A DNA stretch of 64,000 nucleotides from Corynebacterium matruchotii (lineage in GTDB: Bacteria > Actinomycetota > Actinomycetes > Mycobacteriales > Mycobacteriaceae): positions 2,666,001 through 2,730,000 of the forward strand of contig NZ_CP050134.2 in the NCBI RefSeq assembly GCF_011612265.2, given 5' to 3'. This document shows, one piece after another, positions 21,940-30,950 of this stretch (position 1 is its first letter; each line of letters starts with the position of its first letter). The position numbers and the translations under genes are program-made. The notes beneath the pieces are model-generated. The model was given only the letters and a program-made list of their open reading frames with translations. It was not told where the DNA came from and did no database searches.

Positions 21940-22557
21940 ATGACGCATGCAGCTCGCATCTTCGGTGACAACCTGGCGCGAGCCGAACGCTACCACGACC
22001 TGCTGGCCACCACCGGCGCTATCCGCGGCTTCATTGGCCCCCGCGAAACCCCCAAACTGTGGGACCGCCACATCCTCAACTGTGCCGTCCTCGGCGAGGC
22101 CATCGCAACCGGCCTCACCGTCGCCGACATTGGCTCCGGCGCCGGCCTGCCCGGCATCCCCCTCGCCATCGCCCGCCCCGACCTCACCATCTACCTGGTG
22201 GAGCCCCTCCTGAAACGCTCAACGTTCCTCACCGAGGTTGTCCGCGAACTGGGCCTGGAAAACGTGACAGTCATCCGCGGCCGCGCCGAAGAACGTGAGG
22301 TCAAAGTCACCCTCGGGCTTGTCGACGTCGTGACCTCCCGGGCCGTGGCCCCCCTAGGGAAACTCGCCGGCTGGTCACTCCCCCTCGTCAAACCCGGCGG
22401 CCACATGCTCGCCATGAAAGGCGCCTCCGTGTATGACGAACTCGCCCGGGACCGGGTCGAAATCCGCAAAGCCGGCGGCGGCACCGCCACAATATTCACC
22501 GTAGGAAACGACCTGCCGGAACCCACCACCGTGATCGACATCCCAAAGAAACGGTGA
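21940..22557 (+). CDS. rsmG: 16S rRNA (guanine527-N7)-methyltransferase
   Basis: 205 residues. SAM-binding motif VADIGSGAGLPGIPLAIARPD (~residues 58-80), upstream WDRHILNCAVLGE, then GRAEE and SRAVAPLGKLAGW: the GidB/RsmG pattern. Methylates G527 of 16S rRNA; loss gives low-level streptomycin resistance in other bacteria. ATG behind AAGGAG. Sits, as usual, between yidC and parA. Confidence 0.96.
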   Translation: MTHAARIFGDNLARAERYHDLLATTGAIRGFIGPRETPKLWDRHILNCAVLGEAIATGLTVADIGSGAGLPGIPLAIARPDLTIYLVEPLLKRSTFLTEVVRELGLENVTVIRGRAEEREVKVTLGLVDVVTSRAVAPLGKLAGWSLPLVKPGGHMLAMKGASVYDELARDRVEIRKAGGGTATIFTVGNDLPEPTTVIDIPKKR

Positions 22558-22602
22558 TGTTAGAATTGATACTTAATACAAACACAACAAGCAGGTAGTT
22601 AG

Positions 22603-23499
22603 GTGGTCATGGAAGAACAAGACTGGGATGACACCCCCATCGCTGCGGAAGCCCAGCGTGCAGCCCAAATATTGACGCCGCACGCACTGAAACTCCCCCG
22701 CCCGGAACGCCCCCGGCGCCTGGCCATCTCCAACCAAAAAGGCGGGGTCGGCAAGACCACCACCACCGTCAATCTGGCCGCAGGCTTGGCCCGCAATGGG
22801 CTGAAAATCCTGGTGGTTGACCTCGACCCCCAGGGCAACGCCTCCACAGCATTAGGGGTGGAGCATCGGGAAGGAACCGTCTCCAGTTACGAACTCCTCC
22901 TCGGCGCCTGCACCCCCGAACAGGTGATCCAACGGTCCACCGCCAACGGCAATCTGTTCTGTATCCCAGCCACCATCGACCTGGCCGCCGTTGAAATCGA
23001 ACTGGTGTCCAAGGTTCGCCGCGAATACCGGCTTCGGGACGCGCTCAGCCCCGAATTCATCAAAGAAGCCGGCTTCGACTATGTTTTCGTCGACTGCCCG
23101 CCCTCCCTGGGGCTCCTGACCACCAACGCCCTCAACGCGGTCGAGGAAGTACTCATCCCCATCCAGTGTGAATACTATGCGCTCGAAGGCGTGAACCAGC
23201 TGCTCAAATACATAACAATGGTGCAGCACCAGCTCAACCCCCAACTGCACATCTCCGCCATCCTGCTCACCATGTTCGACGGCCGAACCAAACTGGCGGA
23301 AGAAGTCTCCGCCGACGTGCGCAACACCTTCGGGGCACTAGTGCTTCGCAACCGAATACCCCGATCCGTGAAGGTGTCCGAAGCCCCCGGATTCGGCCAA
23401 ACCGTGCTGGATTATGACCCCGGGTCCCGCGGGTCCATGGCGTACATGGATGCGGCGAAAGAACTCGCCAACCGGGGAGACGTTCGCTTCGTGAAGTAG
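22603..23499 (+). CDS. parA: chromosome partitioning ATPase ParA
   Basis: 298 residues. Deviant Walker A KGGVGKTTTTVNLAAGLA (~residue 46), Walker A' DLDPQGNASTALG and Walker B VFVDCPPSLG: a Soj/ParA ATPase with a ~38-residue N-terminal extension. It may start at GTG 22603 or ATG 22609. It binds non-specific DNA and pulls ParB-parS complexes to poles. Partner parB lies 51 bases downstream, and the parS arrays lie 17-26 kb further right. Confidence 0.96.
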   Translation: MVMEEQDWDDTPIAAEAQRAAQILTPHALKLPRPERPRRLAISNQKGGVGKTTTTVNLAAGLARNGLKILVVDLDPQGNASTALGVEHREGTVSSYELLLGACTPEQVIQRSTANGNLFCIPATIDLAAVEIELVSKVRREYRLRDALSPEFIKEAGFDYVFVDCPPSLGLLTTNALNAVEEVLIPIQCEYYALEGVNQLLKYITMVQHQLNPQLHISAILLTMFDGRTKLAEEVSADVRNTFGALVLRNRIPRSVKVSEAPGFGQTVLDYDPGSRGSMAYMDAAKELANRGDVRFVK

Positions 23500-23550
23500 C
23501 GAGGCGGGCAACGCTCGTCGAAAAGCTAAAAACCAGAGAAAGGGAAAACC

Positions 23551-24633
23551 GTGACCGCTCGAAAAGGTGGTTTAGGGCGGGGGCTGGCTGCGCTCATCAC
23601 CAACCAACCAGACTCCCGACTGGGTGATAATGCCGCAGACATCGTTATCGGCGGTGCCCGTAAGCCAGAACCCGATGCCGAAGAAACCCCCACAAGTGCG
23701 GCACTGCGGCCGCAGCTGGAGGTCGTGCCCGAAACCGAGCTCGCCGCCCACTACCAAGAAATCCCCACCGACCTCATCGACCCCAACCCCAAAAATCCCC
23801 GCAAAGTCTTTGACAACTTCGACCTTGACGAGCTCGTCCACTCCATCAAGGAATTCGGGCTGCTCCAGCCCATTGTGGTGCGGCGATCCGGCGACCGGTA
23901 CGAACTGGTCATGGGCGAACGGCGCTGGCGGGCCGCCACCCAGGCCGGGCTCGACACCATTCCCGCTATTGTCCGCAAAACTGATGACGACTCCATGCTC
24001 CGCGACGCGCTGCTGGAAAACGTGCACCGCGTCCAACTCAACCCCCTCGAAGAGGCCGCAGCGTACGAACAACTGCTCGAAGAGTTCGGGGTCACCCAAA
24101 GCGAACTGGCGGACAAGCTGGGGCGGTCCCGGCCGGTGGTCACCAATATGCTCCGGCTGCTCAAACTGCCGGTTGCCGTGCAGCAAAAAGTCGCCGCCGG
24201 GGTTCTTAGTGCCGGCCATGCGCGGGCGCTCCTCGCTATCAACGAGGATCAGGAAGGACAGGAACGGCTTGCCAACCGCATCGTGTCCGAAGGGCTCTCC
24301 GTCCGGGCCACCGAGGAGGCCGTGGTGCTGCTCAGCCATGGGGAAACCGGGCCGGTGCGGAAGTGCGCCAAAGCCCCCATGCCGGAATACCTGACCACCG
24401 CTGCGGAATCCCTGGCCGACAACCTGGACACGAAGGTATCCGTGTCTATGGGTAAACACAAAGGGCGCATCGTGGTGGAGTTCGGCGGTAAAGACGATTT
24501 TGAACGCATCATGGGGCTGCTCAGCGGTGACGAAAGTGCTGGGCCAGTCGCCGACTTGGCGGAAACCGCGGGAATCACCGATGCCGTGCTGCCGCCTGCG
24601 GATGCCCCGGATCCTGCGGATTCCACGGAGTAG
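23551..24633 (+). CDS. parB: chromosome partitioning protein ParB
   Basis: 360 residues. N-terminal tail starting [16 protein letters not shown] (ParA-contact motif), CTP-binding ParB/Srx domain (residues ~70-160) with [12 protein letters not shown] and [14 protein letters not shown], helix-turn-helix ([25 protein letters not shown]) and C-terminal dimerisation domain. ParB clamps load at parS and slide using CTP. Its HTH should recognise the TTTCACGTGAAAC sites at 40-50 kb. I see no parS in or next to the gene itself. Confidence 0.97.
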   Translation: MTARKGGLGRGLAALITNQPDSRLGDNAADIVIGGARKPEPDAEETPTSAALRPQLEVVPETELAAHYQEIPTDLIDPNPKNPRKVFDNFDLDELVHSIKEFGLLQPIVVRRSGDRYELVMGERRWRAATQAGLDTIPAIVRKTDDDSMLRDALLENVHRVQLNPLEEAAAYEQLLEEFGVTQSELADKLGRSRPVVTNMLRLLKLPVAVQQKVAAGVLSAGHARALLAINEDQEGQERLANRIVSEGLSVRATEEAVVLLSHGETGPVRKCAKAPMPEYLTTAAESLADNLDTKVSVSMGKHKGRIVVEFGGKDDFERIMGLLSGDESAGPVADLAETAGITDAVLPPADAPDPADSTE

Positions 24634-24642
24634 CCCTGGCCG

Positions 24643-25305
24643 ATGGATGTGCAGCTACAGGCGCTGACCGCGGAAACTATCCCCCTCGTGCAGCACGAGT
24701 GTGCCGGCAGTGTGTTCTGGGAGCTCAGTGCCCAAAACCAGCACACTAAAAATCTCGATAGTATGTTCGAGAAGGAGGCGTGGTTGGCGACCGGCATGCT
24801 CGATGGTGTGTGCCGGGGGTTTAATCTGCGCTACGACCGCCCCGACAGCATGCCAACTCTGCGTGCCATCGCCACCATTTTGTACTGCTCTCCCACGTTC
24901 GCGCCGGGTGCCGCGCAGCTTCCGTCCGCCCCCGTATCTGATGACGCCTGGTTGGTGTCTTCCCTGCACATCAACCCGGTTTATGCTGGTGTTGGCCTGG
25001 AGGCGGTGCTGTTGGACGCCGTCATCATGGATGCGGTTGCCGCCGATCTTTCCGCCCTGGAGGCGTTCGGCTACTACGCCGATTTTGTGGAGGACCCGGA
25101 CCTGCCCCTGCCACCCGACCAGTGCGATATTTTGGCCCGCACTCATGATATTGGTTTGTTGGACGTTGAGGTGCTCCAGGCCGCGGGGTTTGTGGTGGCG
25201 CAAGACCATCGGGTGTTGCCGAAGCTGCGCCTGGATTTGCCGCCGGCCCGCGAGCTGCTGACCGTGCAGGCCGCCGAAGAATTGCTGAATAGCATCGTGG
25301 TATAG
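24643..25305 (+). CDS. acetyltransferase-like protein (Rv3916c-type)
   Basis: 220 residues, no signal or membrane helix. The position between parB and cwlM and the overall pattern (ATILYCSPTFAPGAAQLPSAPVSDDAWLVSSLHINPVYAGVGLEAVLLDAVI) match the mycobacterial Rv3916c family, with a GNAT-like beta4/alpha3 segment around AGVGLEAVLLD. Starts 9 bases after parB, so it probably shares its mRNA. Enzymatic activity is not demonstrated by anything visible here. Confidence 0.8.
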   Translation: MDVQLQALTAETIPLVQHECAGSVFWELSAQNQHTKNLDSMFEKEAWLATGMLDGVCRGFNLRYDRPDSMPTLRAIATILYCSPTFAPGAAQLPSAPVSDDAWLVSSLHINPVYAGVGLEAVLLDAVIMDAVAADLSALEAFGYYADFVEDPDLPLPPDQCDILARTHDIGLLDVEVLQAAGFVVAQDHRVLPKLRLDLPPARELLTVQAAEELLNSIVV

Positions 25306-25331
25306 CCCGCCTCCGCCCCGCTGCACTTGTG

Positions 25332-25618
25332 CTAAGCGGGGTTTCCGTCCCAAACGGCGCCACAGGATGCCGCTCACCGGAGAAACCCCGCTTAGCATGT
25401 GTGCTGTCCCCGCATTTTTAGCTTTACGACGCCTCCCCCGGCGGGATCCCCGCCCCAGCCCCCCGCGGTAGCATATGTTCTAAGCGGGGTTTCTGGCTTG
25501 GGGCGGGCTGTGGGGTGCTGTTTGTCCCCAAAACCCCGCTTAGCACCTGTGCGGCAGTGGCTCCGGGGTGGCGAAACGCCCAAAAACCCCGCCCAGCAGA
25601 TATGCTAGGCGGGGTTGG
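25332..25618. repeat. non-coding block B: AAACCCCGCTTAG inverted repeats
   Basis: Gap 25306-25683 between convergent genes. Three inverted pairs of the CTAAGCGGGGTTTC/GAAACCCCGCTTAG family: 25332-25345 with 25382-25395, 25480-25493 with 25530-25543, and a diverged short pair near 25583 and 25605. Arms are usually flanked by TGTGC/GCAnnTG-like words. Two GCTTTACGACG words lie at 25421 (plus) and 25670 (minus; 3 bases past the next gene's stop). Confidence 0.8.
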
Positions 25619-25683
25619 GGTGCGGGGGACCCAGGGAGGGGCCCGGATTGTGGGATGGGGTGCAGAGTGCGTCGTAAAGCGGA

Positions 25684-26697
25684 TTAGGTGCGCTGCCACC
25701 AGGGCGGCTGATGGTATAAGTCCACAATCACGTGTCGGTCTAGTGGGGGTTTATTGGTAAGGAACGCCACCTTGTTCGCCAGCTTTGTGGCGATCTCGTC
25801 TGGGTGGATGCGTGCCACGTGGTAGCCCAGGTCGAGGAGGAACTGCTCGCGGGCGATCTGCTTCCTGTAGACCTGGCGCGCCTGCTTGTCGGGGCCGGCG
25901 TACTTCTCGCGGCCATCAACCTCAAGGATCAAAGAGTCCGCGATCAATAAATCAACTCGATAATACGAGTTCAGGGTGTAGAAAACTACCTGGGCGGACA
26001 CGGAGAGCTGCGGCAGGCAGGTCATAATCACATACCTGGCGTGCGTCTCATGCACCGAATCAATCCCGTACAGCGCCTGGTCCAGCACCTCCTGGGCTTT
26101 CGTAATCCCCCACCTGCCCCGATGCGAATCCAAATACATTTGGAATTGCCGTTTTCGGAAGCCCTGCCGCAGCGCTGCCTCGATAAACGCCAGCCCCTCT
26201 AGCGCGCCGTTGACCGCACAAATATCCACAAAGGTGCGCTCTATCGTGGTGACCCGGTATCCGTTCACCACCGTAATGTCGGATTCGGGCAGGTAGGCGC
26301 AGCGGTAATGAAAAATCTCCGGGTACGTCGACGACGGCTTCCCGTTGCCAGGCAGGTTCAGCTCGACCACCGTGGAGTGCTCGCGGTTCAGCGTGGGGAT
26401 CCCGTGCACCCGCGCCGCCGCCAGGCAACTAATCACCGCCGTGCGGCACGACAGCTGCGCAACCTGGATATGCAGCAGAAATCGCAGGAAATACGGAGCC
26501 TCCTCATAGGCAAACCTTAACGATCCCAGCCGTTTTGTTAACTGTATATAGTGGTATTCGAAGGCGTCCGAGGCACTCCAGCCGCCGCTTTGCGACGCCG
26601 ACACCTGCGGTTTTCTAGGCCAAGCCACCAATTGTAACTGTTCCACACCAACCACCTTATGGAAACGCCAGGGCGGGGTTGGCCAATGGGGCTGCAT
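25684..26697 (-). CDS. AbiEi-like/DUF559 nuclease-fold protein
   Basis: About 337 residues from ATG 26697 (MQPHWPTPPW); a longer frame exists to 26814 but looks non-coding. The N-terminal part resembles AbiEi-type DNA-binding antitoxin proteins. The C-terminal ~100 residues (YYRVDLLIADSLILEVDGREKYAG, then LLDLGYHVARIHPDEI) match the DUF559/Vsr-like endonuclease fold with the D-x(n)-E-V-D pattern. Such proteins are common in Corynebacterium, usually solitary, function unclear. No toxin partner is adjacent. Confidence 0.7.
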   Translation of the reverse strand: MQPHWPTPPWRFHKVVGVEQLQLVAWPRKPQVSASQSGGWSASDAFEYHYIQLTKRLGSLRFAYEEAPYFLRFLLHIQVAQLSCRTAVISCLAAARVHGIPTLNREHSTVVELNLPGNGKPSSTYPEIFHYRCAYLPESDITVVNGYRVTTIERTFVDICAVNGALEGLAFIEAALRQGFRKRQFQMYLDSHRGRWGITKAQEVLDQALYGIDSVHETHARYVIMTCLPQLSVSAQVVFYTLNSYYRVDLLIADSLILEVDGREKYAGPDKQARQVYRKQIAREQFLLDLGYHVARIHPDEIATKLANKVAFLTNKPPLDRHVIVDLYHQPPWWQRT

Positions 26698-26849
26698 GTC
26701 AGGGGGTAAACAGCGGGGGTAAGCAAGTGTGCTGAAGATGGCCGAAACTGGCGGCAAGTGGTATAGGGCCAGGCACGTTGTGGCCGGGTGCCGGGGTGGG
26801 CGCCAGGTGCTCAAACACCCACCCCAACGCTGAACGCCAGCGGCGCCGG

Positions 26850-28028
26850 CTAGCTGAGCATTTCCTGGGCCAGCAGCTCGCTGAATTTGAAGGTGCCGGT
26901 GGGTTTATCGTCGTTATCCATGAGGTAGAGCCGTTTCACGGCGACCACAATGGATTCGGCTATAGCATCGCGTTTGGCGGGGTTGGTGAGTATCCGCACG
27001 TCACCAGGGTTGGTGAGGTAGCCGGTGACCACTTCCACGCAGGGCATTTGGGTCATGCGCAGTAGATCCCAGGTGCGGGCGTGGTTGCCGCAGTTAACGA
27101 GCTTGGTGCGGTGCGCTATCTCCCGCTGGATGAACCCGGAGAGGAGCTCCCCGGTCATGGAGTAATTGCCCTGTTCGGAGCCGAAATAGAAGGTGGCGCA
27201 GCCGGAGGCCTTGTCGTTTTGGTAGCGGTCGGCCTGCAGGCAGATCATGAGGTCGGCGTTGAAGGCGTTGGCGATGTCGGCCCGCTGCCGGAGGGAAGGG
27301 TTATCGTGCCGGGGTCGGGAAACAATGGTTTCCATGCCGGCGGCAATCATGCGGCCTTCCACCCGGGATGCCAGGTCCCACATGAGTTCTTCTTCGGTGA
27401 TTTCGCCGTAGAGGCCACGGACGGTCATGCCTTTGTCTGGCCCGCCCAGGGAGGGGTCGATGACAACGCGTTTGCCGGTGAGGCGGGGTCCGGCGGCACG
27501 CATGCGTTCGCGTTCCCTAAGTTTTTGGGGTGACCCACCGGTGATGCGGCGTCCCAACCGATTCAGTGATCTGATGGTGTTGGGCCCGCAAATGCCATCC
27601 ATATTGAGCCCGTAGTTCATCTGATATTTCAGGAGGGCCCGGTAGGTGTGTTCGCCAAAGTGGCCGTCGATGCGGTCGGAGTAGAAGCCGAGCTCTTGCA
27701 GTTGTTGTTGCAGCTGGACCACGTCGTCGCCGCTCATTTCGTTATGCGGCTGGTAGTTGAGGACGCGGGCCCCGAGCTCGTAGGATGCTTCCCTAAGGAC
27801 GCGGAGGGTCATTTCGTTGATTTCGCCGCTGGCGATGATGCCGCGGGCTTGCTGGAATCCGCGGAGCGCTGCTTCTAGTTCGTCGTCGAAAAGCGTGTCC
27901 GCGTTGTAAATTGCGTGGTCGGGGTTGCCGCTTTCATTATAGTTAGGTAGCAACCCCAAACGTGCGAGCGACTTTCGCACTTCAGCAACACGGGGGCTAT
28001 TATCGCCCACCTTTAAAACATCAGACAC
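26850..28028 (-). CDS. cwlM: CwlM-type peptidoglycan regulator (amidase pseudoenzyme)
   Basis: 392 residues: two N-terminal peptidoglycan-binding repeats (LGLLPNY... and LGFYSDRIDGHFGEHTYRALLKYQ) and a C-terminal amidase_3 fold. The zinc-binding His expected in IDPGHGG is replaced (VIDPSLGG), and the second His expected in IHAD-type motifs reads LQAD, so hydrolysis is unlikely. In mycobacteria CwlM is a regulator of MurA and other envelope partners, and this gene has the same neighbours (parB side, trxA/trxB). Confidence 0.88.
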   Translation of the reverse strand: MSDVLKVGDNSPRVAEVRKSLARLGLLPNYNESGNPDHAIYNADTLFDDELEAALRGFQQARGIIASGEINEMTLRVLREASYELGARVLNYQPHNEMSGDDVVQLQQQLQELGFYSDRIDGHFGEHTYRALLKYQMNYGLNMDGICGPNTIRSLNRLGRRITGGSPQKLRERERMRAAGPRLTGKRVVIDPSLGGPDKGMTVRGLYGEITEEELMWDLASRVEGRMIAAGMETIVSRPRHDNPSLRQRADIANAFNADLMICLQADRYQNDKASGCATFYFGSEQGNYSMTGELLSGFIQREIAHRTKLVNCGNHARTWDLLRMTQMPCVEVVTGYLTNPGDVRILTNPAKRDAIAESIVVAVKRLYLMDNDDKPTGTFKFSELLAQEMLS

Positions 28029-28104
28029 GCTTCTCCTATCCTCACGGGTGAACTATGTTGTTTGTCAGGATACCAGTCAAATCCGGTAGCACAGTGGAGT
28101 TCCC

Positions 28105-28425
28105 CTAAAGGTGTTTCTTCAATTGTGCCACGATTTCAGTTTTGGAACCGCGGGCTATGAATTGCTCGACCTTTTTACCGTCCTTGAAGATGAGCAGGGT
28201 GGGGATGGACATTATTTGGAACATGGCCCCCAGGTTGCGTTCATTATCAACGTTGACTTTTGCCACCACGACTTGCCCGTCGAATTCCTCCGCCACCTGG
28301 TCAATGACCGGCGCCAGCTTCTTGCACGGTCCGCACCATTCTGCCCAAAAATCCACGAGCACGGGTTTGTCGGATTCCACCACGACAGAGCGGAACGTGG
28401 TTTCGGTAACTTCAATAGGTTTCAT
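28105..28425 (-). CDS. trxA: thioredoxin
   Basis: 106 residues with the WCGPC redox site (FWAEWCGPCKKLAP, Cys ~31 and ~34) and cis-Pro in MSIPTLLIF. Reduces protein disulfides in the cytoplasm and is recharged by TrxB from the gene upstream (39 bases). Between them lies GCTTGTCGACG (28444). Confidence 0.96.
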   Translation of the reverse strand: MKPIEVTETTFRSVVVESDKPVLVDFWAEWCGPCKKLAPVIDQVAEEFDGQVVVAKVNVDNERNLGAMFQIMSIPTLLIFKDGKKVEQFIARGSKTEIVAQLKKHL

Positions 28426-28464
28426 GTTTTCTCCTTATTTTTTGCTTGTCGACGCCCACAGGTT

Positions 28465-29385
28465 TTACAGCGCCGCCAGGTAGTGTTCGGCATCAATGGC
28501 GCCCCTGGCACCGCTGCCAGCTGCGGTGATTGCCTGCTGGTAGTGATTATCCACCAAATCACCAACGGCAAACACCCCGGGAATATTGGTCTTGGTGGTG
28601 GGGTGCTGGACCGTCACATACCCGGTCTCATCGGTGTCGATCACATCCCGGAACAGTTGGGTGCGCGGATCATGCCCGATGGCCACAAACATGGCGGTCA
28701 CATCCAGGACAGAGGTTTCCCCGGTCTGGGTGTCGCGGAGCTCCAGCCCGGTGACAGCGCTCTCACCCAGGACTTTCTCCACCACCTTATTGGTGGCGAA
28801 CCGGATTTTATCGTTGGCCCGGGCGCGCTCCAGCATGATCGCCGAAGCCCGGAACCCCTCCCGGCGGTGCACAATGGTCACGGACTTGGCGAACCTGGTG
28901 AGGAAAATAGCCTCCTCCATGGCAGAATCGCCGCCCCCAACCACCGCAATATCGTGGTCCCGGAAGAAGAACCCATCGCAGGTGGCGCAGGCGGAAACCC
29001 CATGCCCTAGGAGCTCTTGTTCCCCGGGAACCCCCAGGTAGCGGGCTGCCGAACCGGTGGCGAGAATAACGACGCGGGCCTGAAATTCCTCGTCATCAAC
29101 CCACACCTTTTTCGTGTCCCCCGTAAGATCCACCTTGGTGACCAGCTCGGGGCGCAGGTCGGCGCCGAACCGTTCCGCCTGGTTCCGCATTGCCTCCATG
29201 AGGTCTGGTCCCATAATACCATCTGGGAAGCCGGGGAAATTCTCCACCTCGGTGGTGGTCATGAGCGCGCCACCGTATTCGTATCCCTCAAAGACCAGGG
29301 GTTTTAGGTCGGCCCGGGCGCTGTAGAGTGCGGCCGTGTAGCCGGCGGGACCCGAGCCAATGATGATGACATCATGCACTGTCAT
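28465..29385 (-). CDS. trxB: thioredoxin reductase
   Basis: 306 residues: FAD-binding [16 protein letters not shown] at the N-terminus, redox pair CATCDG (~residue 133), NADPH-binding [10 protein letters not shown] and the FAD tail [23 protein letters not shown]. Uses NADPH to reduce thioredoxin. First gene of trxB-trxA-cwlM on this strand. In the matching mycobacterial locus an anti-sigma gene lies between trxB and sigM; here only 123 bases separate them. Confidence 0.97.
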   Translation of the reverse strand: MTVHDVIIIGSGPAGYTAALYSARADLKPLVFEGYEYGGALMTTTEVENFPGFPDGIMGPDLMEAMRNQAERFGADLRPELVTKVDLTGDTKKVWVDDEEFQARVVILATGSAARYLGVPGEQELLGHGVSACATCDGFFFRDHDIAVVGGGDSAMEEAIFLTRFAKSVTIVHRREGFRASAIMLERARANDKIRFATNKVVEKVLGESAVTGLELRDTQTGETSVLDVTAMFVAIGHDPRTQLFRDVIDTDETGYVTVQHPTTKTNIPGVFAVGDLVDNHYQQAITAAGSGARGAIDAEHYLAAL

Positions 29386-29508
29386 AGTTACGGTAAACCT
29401 TTCATCTGGGTTCTTGTTTATGGGTTATTCTTCGCTAACCACAGTAACAGTCCCAGATGCTGGTGTATTCCCGCCGGGCTTGTTTCCGGCACCCAGCCCT
29501 ACCCAGGA

Positions 29509-30147
29509 TTATGCGGCGAGGGTGTCACGCAGGTACGTTCGGGCTTGAAATCTTCGGGTTTTGACGGTGCTGCCGGAAACCCCGGTGATGCGGGCAGCCT
29601 CATGCTGGTTGTAGCCTTTTAAATCCATCAGTATGAACACCTCCCCGAGTTCGGCGGATATTCCGGTGAGATAGTTGATGGCCCGCCGGATTTCGAGGGC
29701 GGTGATTTCCATGTCGACCGGGTTGTGCGCCAGCATGCCTTCGATGGTGCGGCGTTGGTTGTCGTCGTCTAGTGCTGCCGGGTGTGCTGTGGGCTCTTTC
29801 TGCAGGTAATCGTAGCCGGCGTTGGCGACAAGGCGGTGAAGCCAGGCACCGAGGCTGCATTCGCCCCGGTACATATGGAGGCCTTTCGCAGCCCGAAGCA
29901 GGGCTTCTTGTAGCAGGTCTTCGGCGTCGATAATCCGATCGGTGTATTTGTGCGCCACCCACAGCATGAGCCGGTAATACCTGGAAACGATGACGGTGAA
30001 GGCAGCGGTGTTGCCATCCAGGTACGCGGTGACGAGTTCGCTGTCGCTGAGTTCGATGAGGGATTTCGGCAGATGGTTGAGGCGGTGATAAAGACTCTTG
30101 CCCGCCAATTGAGCGATGAGGTGCCGCTCATCTTCTCTGGTATTCAT
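29509..30147 (-). CDS. sigM: ECF sigma factor SigM
   Basis: About 212 residues from ATG 30147 (MNTREDERHLI), preferred for GAGGT 5 bases upstream over the longer frame to 30177. Region 2 (FTVIVSRYYRLMLWVAHKYTDRIIDAEDLLQEALLRAAKGL) and region 4 (VFILMDLKGYNQHEAARITGVSGSTVKTRRFQAR) are clear. The position beside trxB and murJ equals mycobacterial sigM, linked to disulfide/oxidative stress in corynebacteria. No anti-sigma gene is visible next to it. Confidence 0.9.
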   Translation of the reverse strand: MNTREDERHLIAQLAGKSLYHRLNHLPKSLIELSDSELVTAYLDGNTAAFTVIVSRYYRLMLWVAHKYTDRIIDAEDLLQEALLRAAKGLHMYRGECSLGAWLHRLVANAGYDYLQKEPTAHPAALDDDNQRRTIEGMLAHNPVDMEITALEIRRAINYLTGISAELGEVFILMDLKGYNQHEAARITGVSGSTVKTRRFQARTYLRDTLAA

Positions 30148-30493
30148 GTTGACCTCTTGGTTACACAGGTGCTGCATTGATTTGATTAATATTCAACCAC
30201 GCTTACTGCACTCTGGAATAGAGGTAATTTCCCAATACATTTGTAACTGGAGTGGCGCGCGCAAAGCCGCAGGTATAATGCGTATTTTACTGCTTCATGT
30301 TTGCCGCAACCTGGTAGCACTCTTCTAAAATTATAGCACATGCATTCGTATAATTAATGGTGGTTATCTCTCTACCCCATGCTTCCCTATTGCATCCGGT
30401 TGCTTTACGACGTCCTCCCGACCCCCACCAATCCAGCTTCATATCCGCTAAGCGGACCCGGGGCGGCAATCCCGCTCCCCTGCCGCAAATGTT

Positions 30494-30842
30494 CTAAGCG
30501 GGGTTTCTCCGGCACGTCGTATCCCACAGCCCACCACAAACCGGAAACCCCGCTTAGCATTTATGCAGCAGGAGCTGACATTCCCTATATTCCTAGCCTT
30601 TCCGATGTCGCCCAAAGCCAAAACCCCGCTTAGAACAAGTACAGCCCCCCCAGCCCCGGCGTTGCTGCAGACTTACTAAGCGGGGTTTCTCCATCGGGCT
30701 CCACCCTGCGGCCCCTCCCCGGGCAGAAACCCCGCTTATCGAAAGTGCTGCCAAACCCCATCCCCCACTGCAAATGTTCTAAGCGGGGTTTCCGGTTTGT
30801 GGCGGGCCACAGGGCGCTGCTTGGCGCAGAAACCCCGCTTAG
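30494..30842. repeat. non-coding block C: AAACCCCGCTTAG inverted repeats
   Basis: Gap 30148-30950 between sigM and murJ. Repeat arms: CTAAGCGGGGTTTC at 30494, 30676 and 30779; GAAACCCCGCTTAG or close at 30544, 30620, 30726 and 30829. They pair as 30494/30544, 30620/30676 and 30726/30779 with 36-42-base loops; 30829 may face the murJ terminator arm. GCTTTACGACG lies at 30402. No gene is convincing; the sigM promoter should lie in 30150-30400. Confidence 0.8.
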
Positions 30843-30891
30843 CATCTGTGAAGCCTTGCGGTTGTGGGGCTGGCGGCTGGCGGGCATAGCG

Positions 30892-30919
30892 AAACCCCAG
30901 CCGAAGAACAAGGCTGGGG
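30892..30919 (-). terminator. likely terminator of murJ
   Basis: On the minus strand CCCCAGCC pairs with GGCTGGGG around a 9-base loop, followed by TTT. It lies 31 bases past the murJ stop. The T-run is short. Confidence 0.6.
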
Positions 30920-30950
30920 CTAGGGTCGGGGATCGACCAAACTAGGGCGC

